The notes beneath the pieces are model-generated. The model worked only from the letters and a program-made list of their open reading frames with translations. It was not told the origin of the DNA and did no database searches. A stretch of DNA of 14,670 nt from Bacteroidaceae bacterium (GTDB lineage: Bacteria > Bacteroidota > Bacteroidia > Bacteroidales > Bacteroidaceae), in the NCBI GenBank assembly GCA_900770655.1, contig CAAGLA010000022.1, forward strand, positions 1 through 14,670. Reading direction: 5' to 3'. Positions 14,485-14,670 of this stretch are shown in pieces. The position numbers and the translations under genes are program-made. Numbering within the stretch: the first letter of the stretch is position 1; each line of letters begins with the position of its first letter.

Positions 14485-14550
14485 CCCCACCCTGACCCTC
14501 CCCGTAATGGAAGGGAAAGCCTCACCCTGACCCTCTCCCACGGGAGAGGG
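14485..14550. repeat. REP-like repeat, two tandem CACCCTGACCCTC units
   Basis: CACCCTGACCCTC occurs at 14488-14500 and again at 14523-14535. The second copy continues into CCCTCTCC, CACG, GGAGAGGG (14531-14550), a strong 8-bp hairpin; the first is followed by a weaker, degenerate version (CCC..GGAAGGG). Sequences of the form CCCTCACCC..ACCCTCTCCC..GGGAGAGGG are a very common intergenic repeat in many bacteria. It begins three bases after the cbpA stop and may also slow or end transcription, although no U tract follows. Confidence 0.6.
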
Positions 14551-14670
14551 AAGTTGTTAGTTATGCTATGCAAAAAGTGTTATTCTCCGCAACAAACCCA
14601 CTTTCAGCCCAACTGCCTTTTGGCACTTGTAGCCCTTTTAGGCATTTAACTATTAGTCGACAACGAAACA
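14551..14670. other. right-end intergenic DNA, nothing recognised
   Basis: No gene, RNA or clear promoter is seen. A 28-codon frame from an ATG at 14563 (MLCKKCYSP) ends at 14649 and is not supported by any family or promoter. Confidence 0.4.

Noticed and set aside
14563..14649. 28-codon frame MLCKKCYSP... at the right edge
   Set aside because: It has no promoter, no family resemblance and a length expected by chance.
1..14670. tRNA genes, CRISPR arrays, toxin-antitoxin pairs, transposases, prophage or defence genes
   Set aside because: I looked for acceptor/T-arm patterns, regularly spaced repeats and hallmark protein motifs on both strands and found none. The repeats present are single or two-unit intergenic elements.

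Overview
The window looks like a chromosomal segment from a Bacteroidales bacterium, probably a gut lineage near Bacteroidaceae, Prevotellaceae or Muribaculaceae. The reasons are the gene order ruvX-def-TPR-thrS-infC-rpmI-rplT, promoters of the Bacteroidetes type (TTTG, about 20 nt, TAnnTTTG) in place of the -35/-10 pattern, lipoproteins with Bacteroidetes-style signal peptides, an M64 (IgA-peptidase family) metalloprotease lipoprotein, and a fucose operon. The species cannot be fixed from the sequence alone.

Positions 1-6521 (minus strand) hold a translation and housekeeping cluster read from right to left: ruvX, def, a large secreted TPR protein whose start overlaps the def stop (ATGA), thrS, infC, rpmI and the start of rplT, which is cut by the left edge. 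The cluster is broken up by RNA-level signals. A terminator or attenuator hairpin with a U tract sits 21 nt before thrS. A 385-bp spacer between thrS and infC holds a GC-rich palindromic element starting at the thrS stop codon, a terminator-like hairpin, a 15-bp inverted repeat and an internal promoter for infC-rpmI-rplT.

Positions 6522-10368 (minus strand): a spacer of about 300 bp with an interspersed palindromic repeat, then an L-fucose uptake and entry operon: fucI (isomerase), a RhaM-type sugar mutarotase and fucP (H+ symporter). The genes are spaced 3 bp apart or overlap, with a good promoter upstream and an intrinsic terminator downstream. fucK, fucA and the regulator fucR are not here.

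Positions 10435-14670 hold single genes of the cell envelope and proteostasis. A SPOR-domain lipoprotein (minus) and an M64 peptidase lipoprotein (plus) diverge from a shared promoter region. The M64 gene converges on an uncharacterised lipoprotein (minus) across a perfect 44-bp palindromic bidirectional terminator. A type-B J-protein (CbpA-like, plus) follows, and the window ends in a REP-like repeat and 120 bp with no recognisable gene.

Most genes are ordinary members of known families. The most notable points are the threonyl-tRNA synthetase, which has motifs I associate with a clostridial-type ThrRS although it sits in the native operon slot, and the cluster of RNA structures and repeats on both sides of thrS. 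I did not find a defence system, CRISPR array, prophage or clearly novel multigene system.
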